Below the pieces are notes generated by a model. It was not told the origin of the DNA, made no database searches, and was given only the letters and a program-made list of their open reading frames with translations. From Stramenopiles sp. TOSAG23-6 (lineage: Eukaryota; Sar): a DNA stretch of 15,038 bases. The position numbers and the translations under genes are program-made. This document shows positions 1 through 8,700 of the stretch, piece after piece. Numbering within the stretch: position 1 is the first letter of the stretch; every line of letters starts with the position of its first letter. The stretch spans positions 1 through 15,038 of the forward strand of contig LT636020.1 of NCBI GenBank assembly GCA_900128565.1. Direction: 5' to 3'.

Positions 1-128
1 TCCACCCAAACGTAGAAAAAAATAAAAGAATGTAAATGATGTAGTAAATGTTTTTCATTTTTTTAAAACTTCTACAGTTTAATAGGGATACTTCCGTTTA
101 CGGGAAGTAAGCTCCGCTGCAGCGATTT

Positions 129-353
129 CTACCAGTATTCTAAAATTTGAAATTTTGAAATTTTAGAATACTTGGCTTCATGTCCTATATTCTTAGCTCT
201 TTGTATCTTACTCACTTTAATTTGCTTATGACGTGGTGGCATTGAAATCAGCTTGATAAATTCATCCAATGTAATATCATTGTAGAACTGATTTTTAAAT
301 TTGCTTCGATTAGTTGCCAGCGGGTAATTGTGTGTAATATAATCGAATATCAT
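129..353 (-). CDS. Short hypothetical protein (74 aa), doubtful
   Basis: A minus-strand ORF with its first ATG at 351-353 encodes 74 residues. The middle part (TLDEFIKLISMPP and the basic stretch after it) has a protein-like composition, unlike the low-complexity spacer around it. No family is recognised and there is no signal peptide or membrane segment after this start. The open frame extends upstream to 413 without an ATG, into a repeat that is duplicated at 1683-1757, so it may be a 3' exon or a decayed fragment. A 15-bp hairpin covers the last codons. Chance occurrence is possible in such AT-rich DNA. Confidence 0.25.
   Translation of the reverse strand: MIFDYITHNYPLATNRSKFKNQFYNDITLDEFIKLISMPPRHKQIKVSKIQRAKNIGHEAKYSKISKFQILEYW
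134..172. repeat. Perfect 15-bp inverted repeat (hairpin)
   Basis: AGTATTCTAAAATTT (134-148) is followed by a 9-nt spacer and its exact reverse complement (158-172). The stem is AT-rich. It lies at the 3' end of the short minus-strand ORF 129-353, so it could be a 3' RNA structure or the remnant of a mobile-element terminus. A shorter ACTTCC...GGAAGT stem (about 90-109) and the palindrome CGCTGCAGCG (114-123) lie just to the left. Confidence 0.75.
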
Positions 354-369
354 GCGATATATATAATAT

Positions 370-448
370 AAATGTATTAAAAAAAAAAGGCAGATAATAT
401 GTTTTATATTCAATCAAGGTGTTGCACCAACTAAATATAAGTTATATT
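370..448. repeat. Direct repeat copy A (~75 nt)
   Basis: The block from AATGTAT through the GTTGCACCAACT core to AAGTTATATT is nearly identical to 1683-1757, with a few substitutions and A-run length changes. The two copies have the same orientation, about 1.31 kb apart, and bracket the ankyrin gene and part of its promoter. Confidence 0.8.
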
Positions 449-585
449 TAAAAAGTCAATATTTACTGAATGAACCAGTGGAAAATGAATAATATGTAAC
501 ACTAACAATGTGCGCTCAATAGATGACTCTTCTTACTATTCATTACATTCAATAAACTAATATCTTTTTCTGTTTCTGTTATTTT
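449..585. other. 3' flank of the ankyrin gene, no gene seen
   Basis: AT-rich non-coding stretch between repeat copy A and the ankyrin stop codon. Read on the minus strand, an ATTCAATAAACT-like signal is not evident; the stretch carries several AATGAATG/TTCATT motifs but nothing I can name. Confidence 0.4.
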
Positions 586-1311
586 TTACAATGCACCTGC
601 TGCGCGAAGTAATTCAACTACTTTTTCATAACCATTCATTGAAGCCATTAACAATGCAGTTTCTCCGTATTTTTTAGCCTCATTGACTTCTGCACCATTC
701 TCAAGGAGTAGTCGAACTACTTTATCATAACCATGCTGTGAAGCAATCATTAATGGGGGATCTCCGTATTTTGGAGCTAGATTGACATCAGCACCAGCAT
801 CAACAAGTTTTTGAACTACTTTATCATGACCATTCGCTGAAGCATAAAACAATGGGGCAATTCCGTTGTTATTAGCCTTATCGACAACAGCACCATTCTC
901 AAGAAGTAATTGAACTACCCCAACATGACCATTATGTGAAGCAATAAACAATGGCGTTTCTCCATCCTCGTTCTCCGCGTTGACATCAGCCAGACTCATA
1001 AAATAACGGACTTGATCTGTACTTCCATTCGCAGCCGCATCATAAAGCTTCTGATTGAAAAAGGCGTCATTCCTGCGTATTTTGGCTAAGTTCTTCAAAC
1101 GACTATCAACTTGATTCATCCCCAATGTTTTTGAAGCACCCCTCAAAAGACCCATGTCACTAGGTGAAAGATATCCATTTGTAACTCTGCGTAACGCGTT
1201 ACCCCTTCTACGGTCTATCACGACAGGCGCGACAGCATCACCAGCATTGACAGTAGGGACAATTACAAATCCAATAACAAAAAGATTCCAAAATATGCAT
1301 GTAGTTTTCAT
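586..1311 (-). CDS. Secreted ankyrin-repeat protein (241 aa)
   Basis: A single-exon minus-strand gene. I place the start at the ATG at 1309-1311, which has A at -3; the open frame upstream to 1371 has no other ATG. Residues 1-23 form a classic signal peptide (MKTTCIFWNLFVIGFVIVPT then VNA, cleavage likely before GDAV). A basic, low-similarity linker follows, containing RRRGNALRR. The C-terminal ~130 residues hold four full ankyrin repeats with the signature GETPLFIASHNGH..VVQLLLENGA, repeated as GIAPLFYASANGH, GDPPLMIASQHGY and GETALLMASMNGY, preceded by a degenerate repeat (DAAANGSTDQVRYF). Ankyrin repeats mediate protein binding, and no catalytic domain is present. The signal peptide implies the secretory pathway or export. 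The linker resembles, but does not match, an RxLR-type effector motif. The specific role is unknown. Confidence 0.85.
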   Translation of the reverse strand: MKTTCIFWNLFVIGFVIVPTVNAGDAVAPVVIDRRRGNALRRVTNGYLSPSDMGLLRGASKTLGMNQVDSRLKNLAKIRRNDAFFNQKLYDAAANGSTDQVRYFMSLADVNAENEDGETPLFIASHNGHVGVVQLLLENGAVVDKANNNGIAPLFYASANGHDKVVQKLVDAGADVNLAPKYGDPPLMIASQHGYDKVVRLLLENGAEVNEAKKYGETALLMASMNGYEKVVELLRAAGAL

Positions 1312-1969
1312 TGTTAAACACTTTGACGAGTTCGTATTCACTTTGTGTGTTGTATGCGTCGTGTAGTACACAAGTTGCGAGAAAATTCAATGAGAGAAAG
1401 CAACGGTTATTGAAAAATTATAACCGACCGATTTCTGAAGAAAACAAGAAAATCCCCGCAGAAACCGATATTTTTGGATTTCGTGTACTACTAATACTAA
1501 TAAAAATGTGTAATTTTTAAAATTGGAAATTGTAAATAAAGTTGAAAATTGTACAAAGAATGAAACAAAACATGTGTAAAAAATAAAAGAAAGAGTGACA
1601 AAAATAATAAAGTATATAAAAGAGTTGAAAGATTATTATTATATAATTTTTTTTTTTGGTACTCTAAAAATTTCGAAAGTAAAATGTATAAAAAAATGGT
1701 AGATAATATGTTTTATATTCAATCATTGTGTTGCACCAACTGAATATAAGTTATATTAATGAATGGATTAGCGTGTACCTTTTGTTTCTTTATGCTTTTT
1801 GCTTTTTGTTTACTTATACTTTTTTGTACTTTTTACACGAATGGAAAAAAGAAATTAATAATTATATCAAAAAAGTAACCGACCAATAAAACGTATTATA
1901 ACGGACGGTTTTTTGAGATCGAGCATTAGAGAAGGATTTTTTTAAGGATTTTTTTTATATATACAAAGT
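1312..1969. promoter_or_regulatory. Divergent spacer between ankyrin gene and 1970 gene
   Basis: 658 bp of very AT-rich DNA separate two head-to-head genes, so both promoters must lie here. AACCGACC occurs at 1422-1429 and again at 1877-1884, with ACGGACGGTT (the inverse sense) near 1901; these are candidate regulatory sites. The second copy of the 75-nt repeat lies at 1683-1757. Short ORFs here look like chance. Confidence 0.45.
1683..1757. repeat. Direct repeat copy B (~75 nt)
   Basis: Near-identical copy of 370-448, sharing AGATAATATGTTTTATATTC and the GTGTTGCACCAACT core. It sits upstream of the 1970 gene. Confidence 0.8.
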
Positions 1970-3200
1970 ATGGCATTGTCACCAAGAGTTCGTGATGCTG
2001 CAGAAGCTGCAAGTCGTGGTTTCCGAGGATACCACCAGGACAGCAATAGCTTTTATTCTCTCCCTACAAAAGCGGATCTGGTTGGCCCAGCACCTCCACC
2101 TCATTGGGCTCGTACATCTAGGGATATACATCAGCAAGAAAGTGACGATTACTTGGGAAGACTTAATCAACGACAAAGTACTTTCAAAACGTTGAGTGGA
2201 CAAACAAATACACAGGAGAATGTTAATCTTGATTGGGGAGGACATGCTATTCGCAAAAGAGGTCGTCGACGTCGTCATCACCGTGCTCAAAAAGATTCTG
2301 TCGCATCTCTTTTTTCTGGTTCTGGTGATGTAGAAGAAGCAACAGATCTACATAAGTTTGGATCTAGAAAACATATCGACTACAAAAAAGATCCTCGTTT
2401 TGCTCCTAATGAAAATGAAGTCAATAGTATTATGGACAAATCAATAACTAGTACAGGGACATACCAATTAATACAAGGACCTGGAGGTCGGGCTCAAAAT
2501 AATCCAGATAGATGGAAGACTTCCTATCAAGCTCAGGTTGGACATGAAAATGTTTCCACAATGGATAAATATGAAAGATCTAATTCTATTCTACGCAAAC
2601 ATGGGCGAAAAAAATATTTCAAATCACCATATGAGAATTCAAATTCAAATATTGTAACTGGTTTATACGGAAGACCATCTCAACAATATATTCGTTCCAG
2701 TAATTTTAGTAAAACACCTGCTAGACAATATTTGTATGTTTTATGTGAATTTCTAATTAAAATTTTTTTTTTGGTTTTCATACGAAATTTTGTACCTAAC
2801 AAAAANTNANTTTTTTTTTNGAANTATTTTTNACANTATTTAAAACCAGCTGTACGAGGTACAGGTGGATTTGGAGGAATTGGTGGAGGTGCATGTATGT
2901 TTTCATCATTAGTTTATATTTATTCATTTTAGTATAAAACGTTTTACCTAACGATTTTTTTTTTTCGGTAAAAAAAAAAAAAAATTATTTTTTCACAATA
3001 CATCCTTGCTCGATGGTATAGTAGAAAAAGTATCTCAGCAGACTTTAGATTCTAGAAAAAAGTTCAACGGTTCCTCTACTAATACATATAAGAGAAGTGG
3101 TTCATCTCAATATGAACTCCGTAGAGAAGATCCAGGTTTGATGTTGGAAAATTTTCATATTGAAAAAAGTGGTTTTACAGGGAAACGAAGATTTTTATAA
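1970..3200 (+). CDS. Unknown basic, low-complexity protein, three exons (337 aa)
   Basis: Exons 1970-2733, 2842-2894 and 3004-3200 join in frame to 337 codons. The start is the ATG at 1970, after a TATATATACAAAGT leader. The protein is polar and largely disordered. It has a prolines-rich N-terminus (GPAPPPHWARTSRDIH), a cluster KRGRRRRHHRAQK near residues 95-108 that could be a nuclear-localisation or nucleic-acid-binding patch, a YQLIQGPGGR segment, and a glycine-rich run GTGGFGGIGGG encoded by the tiny middle exon. There is no signal peptide, membrane segment or domain I recognise. Both introns have T|GTATGT donors, CTAAC branch points and a non-AG 3' end. The gene converges on the ELL-like gene with about 50 bp between stop codons. 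The exon joins are inferred from frame and the intron motifs. Confidence 0.6.
2734..2841 (+). other. Intron 1 of the 1970 gene (GT...TTT)
   Basis: Donor T|GTATGT at 2734, CTAAC at 2796-2800, 3' end nACAnTATTT at 2832-2841. The nine bases before the donor, ACAATATTT (2725-2733), are repeated as ACAnTATTT at the intron end (2833-2841). The first AG downstream (2848-2849) would shift the frame. Seven N lie in this intron (2806-2836). Confidence 0.6.
2895..3003 (+). other. Intron 2 of the 1970 gene (GT...AT)
   Basis: Donor CAT|GTATGT at 2895, CTAAC at 2948-2952, 3' end CACAATACAT at 2994-3003. The join keeps frame. A canonical alternative also keeps frame: AG at 3020-3021 would shorten the protein by six residues. 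Confidence 0.6.
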
Positions 3201-3250
3201 TTTATAGTTTATAATAAAAGAAACAAAAAAAAAACATTTATTTAATCCAT
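3201..3250. terminator. Overlapping 3' ends with poly(A) signals on both strands
   Basis: AATAAA near 3212 (plus) serves the 1970 gene, and AATAAA read on the minus strand near 3238-3244 serves the ELL-like gene. The two 3' UTRs must overlap because only about 50 bp separate the stop codons. Confidence 0.55.
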
Positions 3251-5206
3251 TTATCTTAATTTTGAATCAATTACTCGTATCTCAGCAATTATACAGGAAA
3301 CAGAATGAAGTAATAAACACATGTTTGAAGTGAAAGGTTCTCCATTAGAAGAACACAACAGAATAGCATTTTTATCATTTTTTGTCAAACATTTTTGGTT
3401 ATTTTGTTTTGTTACTTTCATTACACTTGAAAATTTACTATTGTATTCATTTGAAATTGAACGTATGCTAAACTTTTTCACATCACGAAATAATAACTCC
3501 AGACGAGAACGTCTCATTTCATAATCCAAAATTTGCTCTGAGTTTTGAACAGTTTTTAAATGTATTTTTGATGTACAATACTTTATATACGATACAGCAT
3601 TACTATTGGATACAAATATATTTTCAAATATATTTTCAAATATATTTTCAGATACTCTTTTAGATGTATTTTTAGATGTATTTTTAGATGTATTTTTAGA
3701 TGTATTTTTAGATATATTTTTAGATATATTTTTAGATATATTTTCGTGTATTTTGTCCATTATGCTCTGTTTTTTTGCATCCTCGAGCTCATATATACAC
3801 ATTTGCGTATAATTTTCTTCTGAACTTTGGACTGCATGAACGCCTCCTGTGTCATAACACCAACCAGTAGCAGCCACTAGATGCCTCAACAAATTTTCAG
3901 GAATATTTCGTGCAATCATTTGTAGAACAAACATCTCTAAAAGTTGATTGTACGAAATATTCGTACCTACATTAGACATTTCAAGAAAAATGTTACTATT
4001 ATTTACATTATTTGCTGACTTCCTACACGTCTTTCTATATAATAATTGTCTCGCCGTAGATTCAAGACAACACCGCAATTGGTATCTTGGCACACCATCC
4101 TTTTTTTTATTGACATTTATAGCTATCTTGTTTAAAATCTTATCTAATTTTGCAATATCAATTTTTGACTTCTTTTCAATTTTTGAGGTACTTTCAAACG
4201 GATTTTGAGCAAACCTTTGACAACATAATTTCGCTATCTTTGATTGTACATCAGATTTGTCTTTTAATAAACTATCAATGGTCAAACCATCAGCATCACA
4301 AGTTAATAATTCCATAAGGAGGAGCTCTCGAAGTTTTCTTGTATCAGTGTCTTCACATTTTGAAACAACATCAATTTTGGTTAATTTACGTTTCTTTTTT
4401 GAATTTTTTGTATTTTTTGTATTTTTTGAATTTTTTGAATTTTTTGTATTTTTTGTATTTTTCACATTCTTTGTATTTTCTATGATAGATGTACTTGTCA
4501 TGGTGACATCATGTAATGAGTTATTATTAATCATCATTCGATCTGTAAGAATACCTCGTTTCCGCTTTCGAGAATTTTTCAAAAATGCGTCGGAATTCGT
4601 ACGAGAATTTTTACTTAAAAGTGTTGTCGTTTTTTTCCTTTTCAAGAACAATTTGGACTTTTTCTTAGCCACTTTACCAACTAATTTGGATTTCTTCACG
4701 ATGTTGTGCGTTCGCTTTCTACTAGTATTTTCTTTTAAATTATGAAACAAGACTTCCTTAGATTTCCTTGCCTTACTCGCTTCTGCTGCTTTTTCCGAAC
4801 GTGAACGAATTGCACCTTTAGTTTCTGAATTTAAGAGACTCTGCACCATTAATTTTTGCTGACAAGTTCCAATGGTTGCAAAATATTTCGAGTCTCTTGT
4901 AGAACTATGTTTGGCTTTTGGAAGTACGTCTACATCTGTAACCAACGCAGCACAGTAACAACCACCAGTGGCCTCATCAACTGAACGTAGTTGGTACATT
5001 TTGGTGCCGACTGAAAGTACAGCACCCGTCCAAGGCGGGCCGTTGGAAAGAGATTGCAAATCCAGAGTCAATTCCTCTGGATTTGTTTTATGCATCGAAA
5101 ATTGCTTCATCAATGCAGGTGTCAATCGAAGAGCAATAGGGGCAAATACAGACGACCGTAACTCTGAGTCGTGTCGCACATCAAATTGACTACCGTCGTC
5201 CGCCAT
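3251..5206 (-). CDS. ELL-like RNA polymerase II elongation factor (651 aa)
   Basis: A long single-exon ORF; start ATG at 5204-5206. Residues 25-155 resemble the ELL N-terminal domain: ALRLTPALMKQF, then a beta-rich stretch (AVLSVGTKMYQLRSV), then GTCQQKLMVQSLL followed by a charged RSRSEKAAEASKARK helix. This matches the order seen in animal ELL (LT..AL..F, G.I.DKI.V, QAEEE.R.RS). A lysine-rich linker follows. Residues 290-390 (LRELLLMELLTCDADGLTID ... IAKLDKILNKIA) fit the ELL winged-helix-like segment (R..LL.LLAL....L...L). ELL proteins suppress Pol II pausing in super elongation or little elongation complexes in the nucleus. Two tandem amino-acid repeats interrupt the protein (residues 244-270 and 488-531). 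The C-terminal occludin-like domain is not evident. A Dcc1-like N-terminus is the main alternative. The assignment is by remembered motif order, not alignment. Confidence 0.45.
   Translation of the reverse strand: MADDGSQFDVRHDSELRSSVFAPIALRLTPALMKQFSMHKTNPEELTLDLQSLSNGPPWTGAVLSVGTKMYQLRSVDEATGGCYCAALVTDVDVLPKAKHSSTRDSKYFATIGTCQQKLMVQSLLNSETKGAIRSRSEKAAEASKARKSKEVLFHNLKENTSRKRTHNIVKKSKLVGKVAKKKSKLFLKRKKTTTLLSKNSRTNSDAFLKNSRKRKRGILTDRMMINNNSLHDVTMTSTSIIENTKNVKNTKNTKNSKNSKNTKNTKNSKKKRKLTKIDVVSKCEDTDTRKLRELLLMELLTCDADGLTIDSLLKDKSDVQSKIAKLCCQRFAQNPFESTSKIEKKSKIDIAKLDKILNKIAINVNKKKDGVPRYQLRCCLESTARQLLYRKTCRKSANNVNNSNIFLEMSNVGTNISYNQLLEMFVLQMIARNIPENLLRHLVAATGWCYDTGGVHAVQSSEENYTQMCIYELEDAKKQSIMDKIHENISKNISKNISKNTSKNTSKNTSKNTSKRVSENIFENIFENIFVSNSNAVSYIKYCTSKIHLKTVQNSEQILDYEMRRSRLELLFRDVKKFSIRSISNEYNSKFSSVMKVTKQNNQKCLTKNDKNAILLCSSNGEPFTSNMCLLLHSVSCIIAEIRVIDSKLR
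3614..3745 (-). repeat. 12-bp coding minisatellite in the ELL-like gene
   Basis: About eleven tandem 12-bp units (AGATGTATTTTT, AGATATATTTTT, AAATATATTTTC on the plus strand) encode (KNIS)3 (KNTS)4 and (ENIF)3 on the minus strand, residues about 488-531. The unit length is a multiple of three, so copy-number change keeps the frame. Confidence 0.85.
4397..4477 (-). repeat. 9-bp coding microsatellite in the ELL-like gene
   Basis: Tandem 9-bp units (TTTTTTGTA and TTTTTTGAA on the plus strand) encode KNT/KNS repeats, residues about 244-270, in the basic linker between the N-terminal and winged-helix-like parts. Confidence 0.8.
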
Positions 5207-5701
5207 TTCGTTCGAAAATATTTTTACCTCGTTTCTACGATGTACACTGTATTATAAAACATTCATAAATCCACGCATTTCATTGTTTCTATATATATAT
5301 ATGAAAACACATAGACCGTATAATGTGGTTTATGATTCGAAAACAAAAAGTGAGGGGAAATGTTGTTACCTACAGGTAAGAAACACCTTATTTTCTTGTT
5401 CGAGAGTTTCAGTGTTGCTCCTTTTTTGACACGTGGCACGTGGCGTCTCAAGTCAAGTCAAAAGTCAAAGTCGTCGCGTGTCAAAAAACAAAAACAGTCC
5501 CGCGAACAACAAGTAAAATAAGCTGCAAGAGCAAAACAACACAATCTGGCTTTTGACGAGTCATTGTTTGCTGGTGACAGTGTATACAGTACTTTGAAAT
5601 AGGAATCACTAGAAGTTTCTTCATTTTATTAATCTATACGATATTATAAACTATTCTGGCTATATAGATATAGATTAGTAAGTCGGGTCTAGTTGCTCAT
5701 A
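5207..5701. promoter_or_regulatory. Bidirectional promoter of ELL-like gene and SMPD4
   Basis: 495 bp separate the two divergent start codons. Two G-boxes CACGTG lie 7 bp apart at 5430-5435 and 5437-5442. A perfect 12-bp inverted repeat TTTTTTGACACG (5422-5433) / CGTGTCAAAAAA (5477-5488) encloses them together with an AAGTC-rich direct-repeat cluster (5450-5472). TGACGAGTCA at 5554-5563 looks like a bZIP half-site pair. TTACCTACAGGTAA at 5366-5379 is nearly palindromic. An open frame on the minus strand here (5263-5451) is probably chance. Confidence 0.55.
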
Positions 5702-8700
5702 ATGAATCGACCTCAGCAGTTGACTGTGAAACAACTCCATGGTCTTCTAAATGATCCAATCCATATTGCGTGCTCACAGCTTTATGAATTCATTAGAAAT
5801 GAAATCCGTCAATCTGGTGGTCCATCTGTCGTATCTGATGACTTTTGGCTTGATTTTTATGAAGTCTTGATGGACCGTATTGTAGGCGAAGGGTCGGCTG
5901 GCATGACGACTTACAAAGACGGCGGTTGGTTGCAAATATGTACTGGTTTTAATCCGATGTCTTCCCAAATGAAACCAACGCCTCGTTCTAAGGGACAGGG
6001 AGGTATAGCAGCATTCCAATTGATTCGTCTTTTGGGTGTTCACCCTACTGAAAATACAGGTTCTTTATTTGAGTCAGTATTTCGCAGCGCATGGGATAAT
6101 GAAGCCCAATTTTGGTACCCTATAGATATGCTTCCCGAACCTCTCATGAACACATTAAATGATTTTGCAACTTCTTTCTTATCAATGTCTCGTTCTCCTA
6201 GAGGTTTGTATACACAACAACGTTTACAGCAAGAGCGTCAGCTTTTATTACTGAGAGGATTGTCATGTGTCGAGCAAGAACACGATTTCCCAAATAGACT
6301 TAGATTAACCGCACAGGAATATTTTCTTTTTAGTTTTCTTAGATATCCAGTGTCTCGAACACGTCATGCTCGTACAAATGGTCGAACATTTGGAAAAAAT
6401 ACGTCGCGTGCTGTGAAAAAAGGATCCGTCATTCTTCATCATACGGATTGGAATACATCTGTCTCTGAGATTGCTTCTACTGATTGCTATATTACGTTGT
6501 TGATCCAGTATCTCAGTTGTTTCTTTCCGCATGGTGATGACACTTCAAATCGTGGTATGGAAATACAAGAAAGTAATTTATTAGACGTATTCAAGAATTT
6601 AATTAATCAGTTGTGGCTACATCAAAATTATCGTGCAATTGCAAGACCTGAAATGGACAGAAATATTCTGATGAATGCTCATTCAAAGAATCATTCAAAT
6701 AATCATGTCACTCCTTTCAAACACCAAAATCAGTCTCAGAGTGGTCGGAGTATTCATCATAGTAGAAATAATTGGAATTTGAATTCACCCGCACAATCTT
6801 CACGTATGGGTGAGCAAGGGAATTCTTTTCTTCCACCCCAAATGAGACATCCATACGTTGTACCCACTACAGTACAACTTAATGCTCTTCTTGCCGTTGT
6901 CGTGCACCTAGTCTCTGATCCTGGTTTACGAATTGCTTTAGAAGGTTCCACTATAATAGGTGATGGTGGTGCTGCTGCTTTAAAGGCACATGTACGTTTT
7001 CAAAATTATTATTTTTTTTAGTTTGAAATTTTTTTCAAAATTATTTTTTTTTTAGTATGAAAATTTTGTACCTAACAAAAAATATTTTACCAAAAAAAAA
7101 TTATTTCTTCACAGTACAGGATAGCGGGAAAAAATCTTTAGGTATTTTGAGAGACTTACACGTCCCCTTATTCGATTTTTTTGCATGTGCATTTTCGAAA
7201 CAGGGTTGTTCCGTTAGAGAATCAACGCATTTTGTTCAAGTTGTTGATCTTTGGTTAGTCCTTTTACAACCTTGGAATGCTGGTGTATGTGTTTTTCATC
7301 ATGAATTGTTTTTCTAATTTACCATTTTTTAATTTTTTTTGTTTTTTTAAATTTTTTTTGTATTTTTTTGTTTGTTTTGTTTTCGTAAAAAATATTTATT
7401 TGTACCTAACAAAAAAATCGAATTTCTAAATTTTATTTATAATACATGTACGAACAAATAATAGACGTGGTGAAATGAACCGTGGTACTCATAAAACACC
7501 TGGAAAAGAGAATGTACCTCAAAAATCAGGTTGGCTCTCCGGAATAAGTATAGGATCTCCTTTGGGTAATGTAACTCGCCCTGGAGGACGTACAACGCAA
7601 CCACCACGTCGTACATATACAAAATCGTGGTTAAGTTTTGTTGTAAATCATTATATGTTTTATGTTGGTTTATTTCCACGATTCTTGAAAAAAGCTCTTG
7701 AAATGGATTTTACATCTCAAGAAAAAGGTCATGTTGATGTTCTCGGTCGTGTATTAAATTTATTTCATCCGAGGCAAACAAGGGATAACACAATAGATGC
7801 AACGTCTTTACTAGGTATTGAACGTGGTGCTGCTGAACTTTTAGGTGGAAAAAATCTCCGTGCGGAGCGTGCAATGCGAGAATCTGGAGCAGATGAATTG
7901 TATGTTATTATTATTATTTTCAAATGTACTTTTTTTTTTATATACTGAATCCATTGTTTATAAAATGATAAAAACTAACAATTTTTGAATTTGACATATA
8001 TTTAACAACAAATGTGGAGGGATGTTCGTAATTGTTCAGCTTATTTGATGCGTCTCAATCAATCAACTCATGGAACTCAACTAGGACATAGAATGCGATC
8101 ATTAGCTGGTTCTCAAGGATTGAGTGATAAACATTGCCGAGAGTTATCATTTCACGTTTCATTTATGGAGGAGACATCTATACTACAGACATTTCCATTG
8201 AACCATTCTAATGTACAAGAAGAAAACTCAAACTTTGCAAATGATCCTGCAATGAGTGACATTTCTAATTTACGCTATAATAATAATAATCTTGGTCAGA
8301 GAATAAACACTTTGGATGATTTAAATTACAATGATTTTGGTTCTAAAAACAAAAACGATTCATGTATAGGTGCTAGAACTGGAGGTGGTATTGAAGGACC
8401 TGGAGATTTAAATATGCCATTAGATTCTCTGAGGACATGGCCGACATATTCACATTTAGCAGATATTCCTACAGGAGAAGTATGTGAGGAATATTCAGGT
8501 ATTCAAAGAAGCGCGAGAGAAGTGTTACAGAAAATGCGAATCGCACATGAAAAGTTTGTTCGGTTTTCGGATTCTCATGTTGCGGGGCATGGAAATACAT
8601 CGTATACGATATTGTACGGGTTTAAACAAAAAGCTGCACAGTTAAGTGATTCTTTATCTGCTGGTTCTCAGCGACGCGAAAGACAATACAAACATGCAAT

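Noticed and set aside
1150-1230. RxLR effector motif in the ankyrin protein
   Set aside because: The linker reads GNALRR; the arginine three residues before the LR pair is missing.
3614-3745. CRISPR-like array
   Set aside because: The repeats are contiguous 12-bp units without spacers and lie in frame inside a eukaryotic gene.
4257-4745. Plus-strand 162-codon open frame
   Set aside because: It is the shadow of the ELL-like gene; its Phe-rich composition is the complement of lysine codons.
5263-5451. Small minus-strand open frame in the ELL-SMPD4 promoter
   Set aside because: No homology or coding character, and it overlaps the promoter motif cluster; probably chance.
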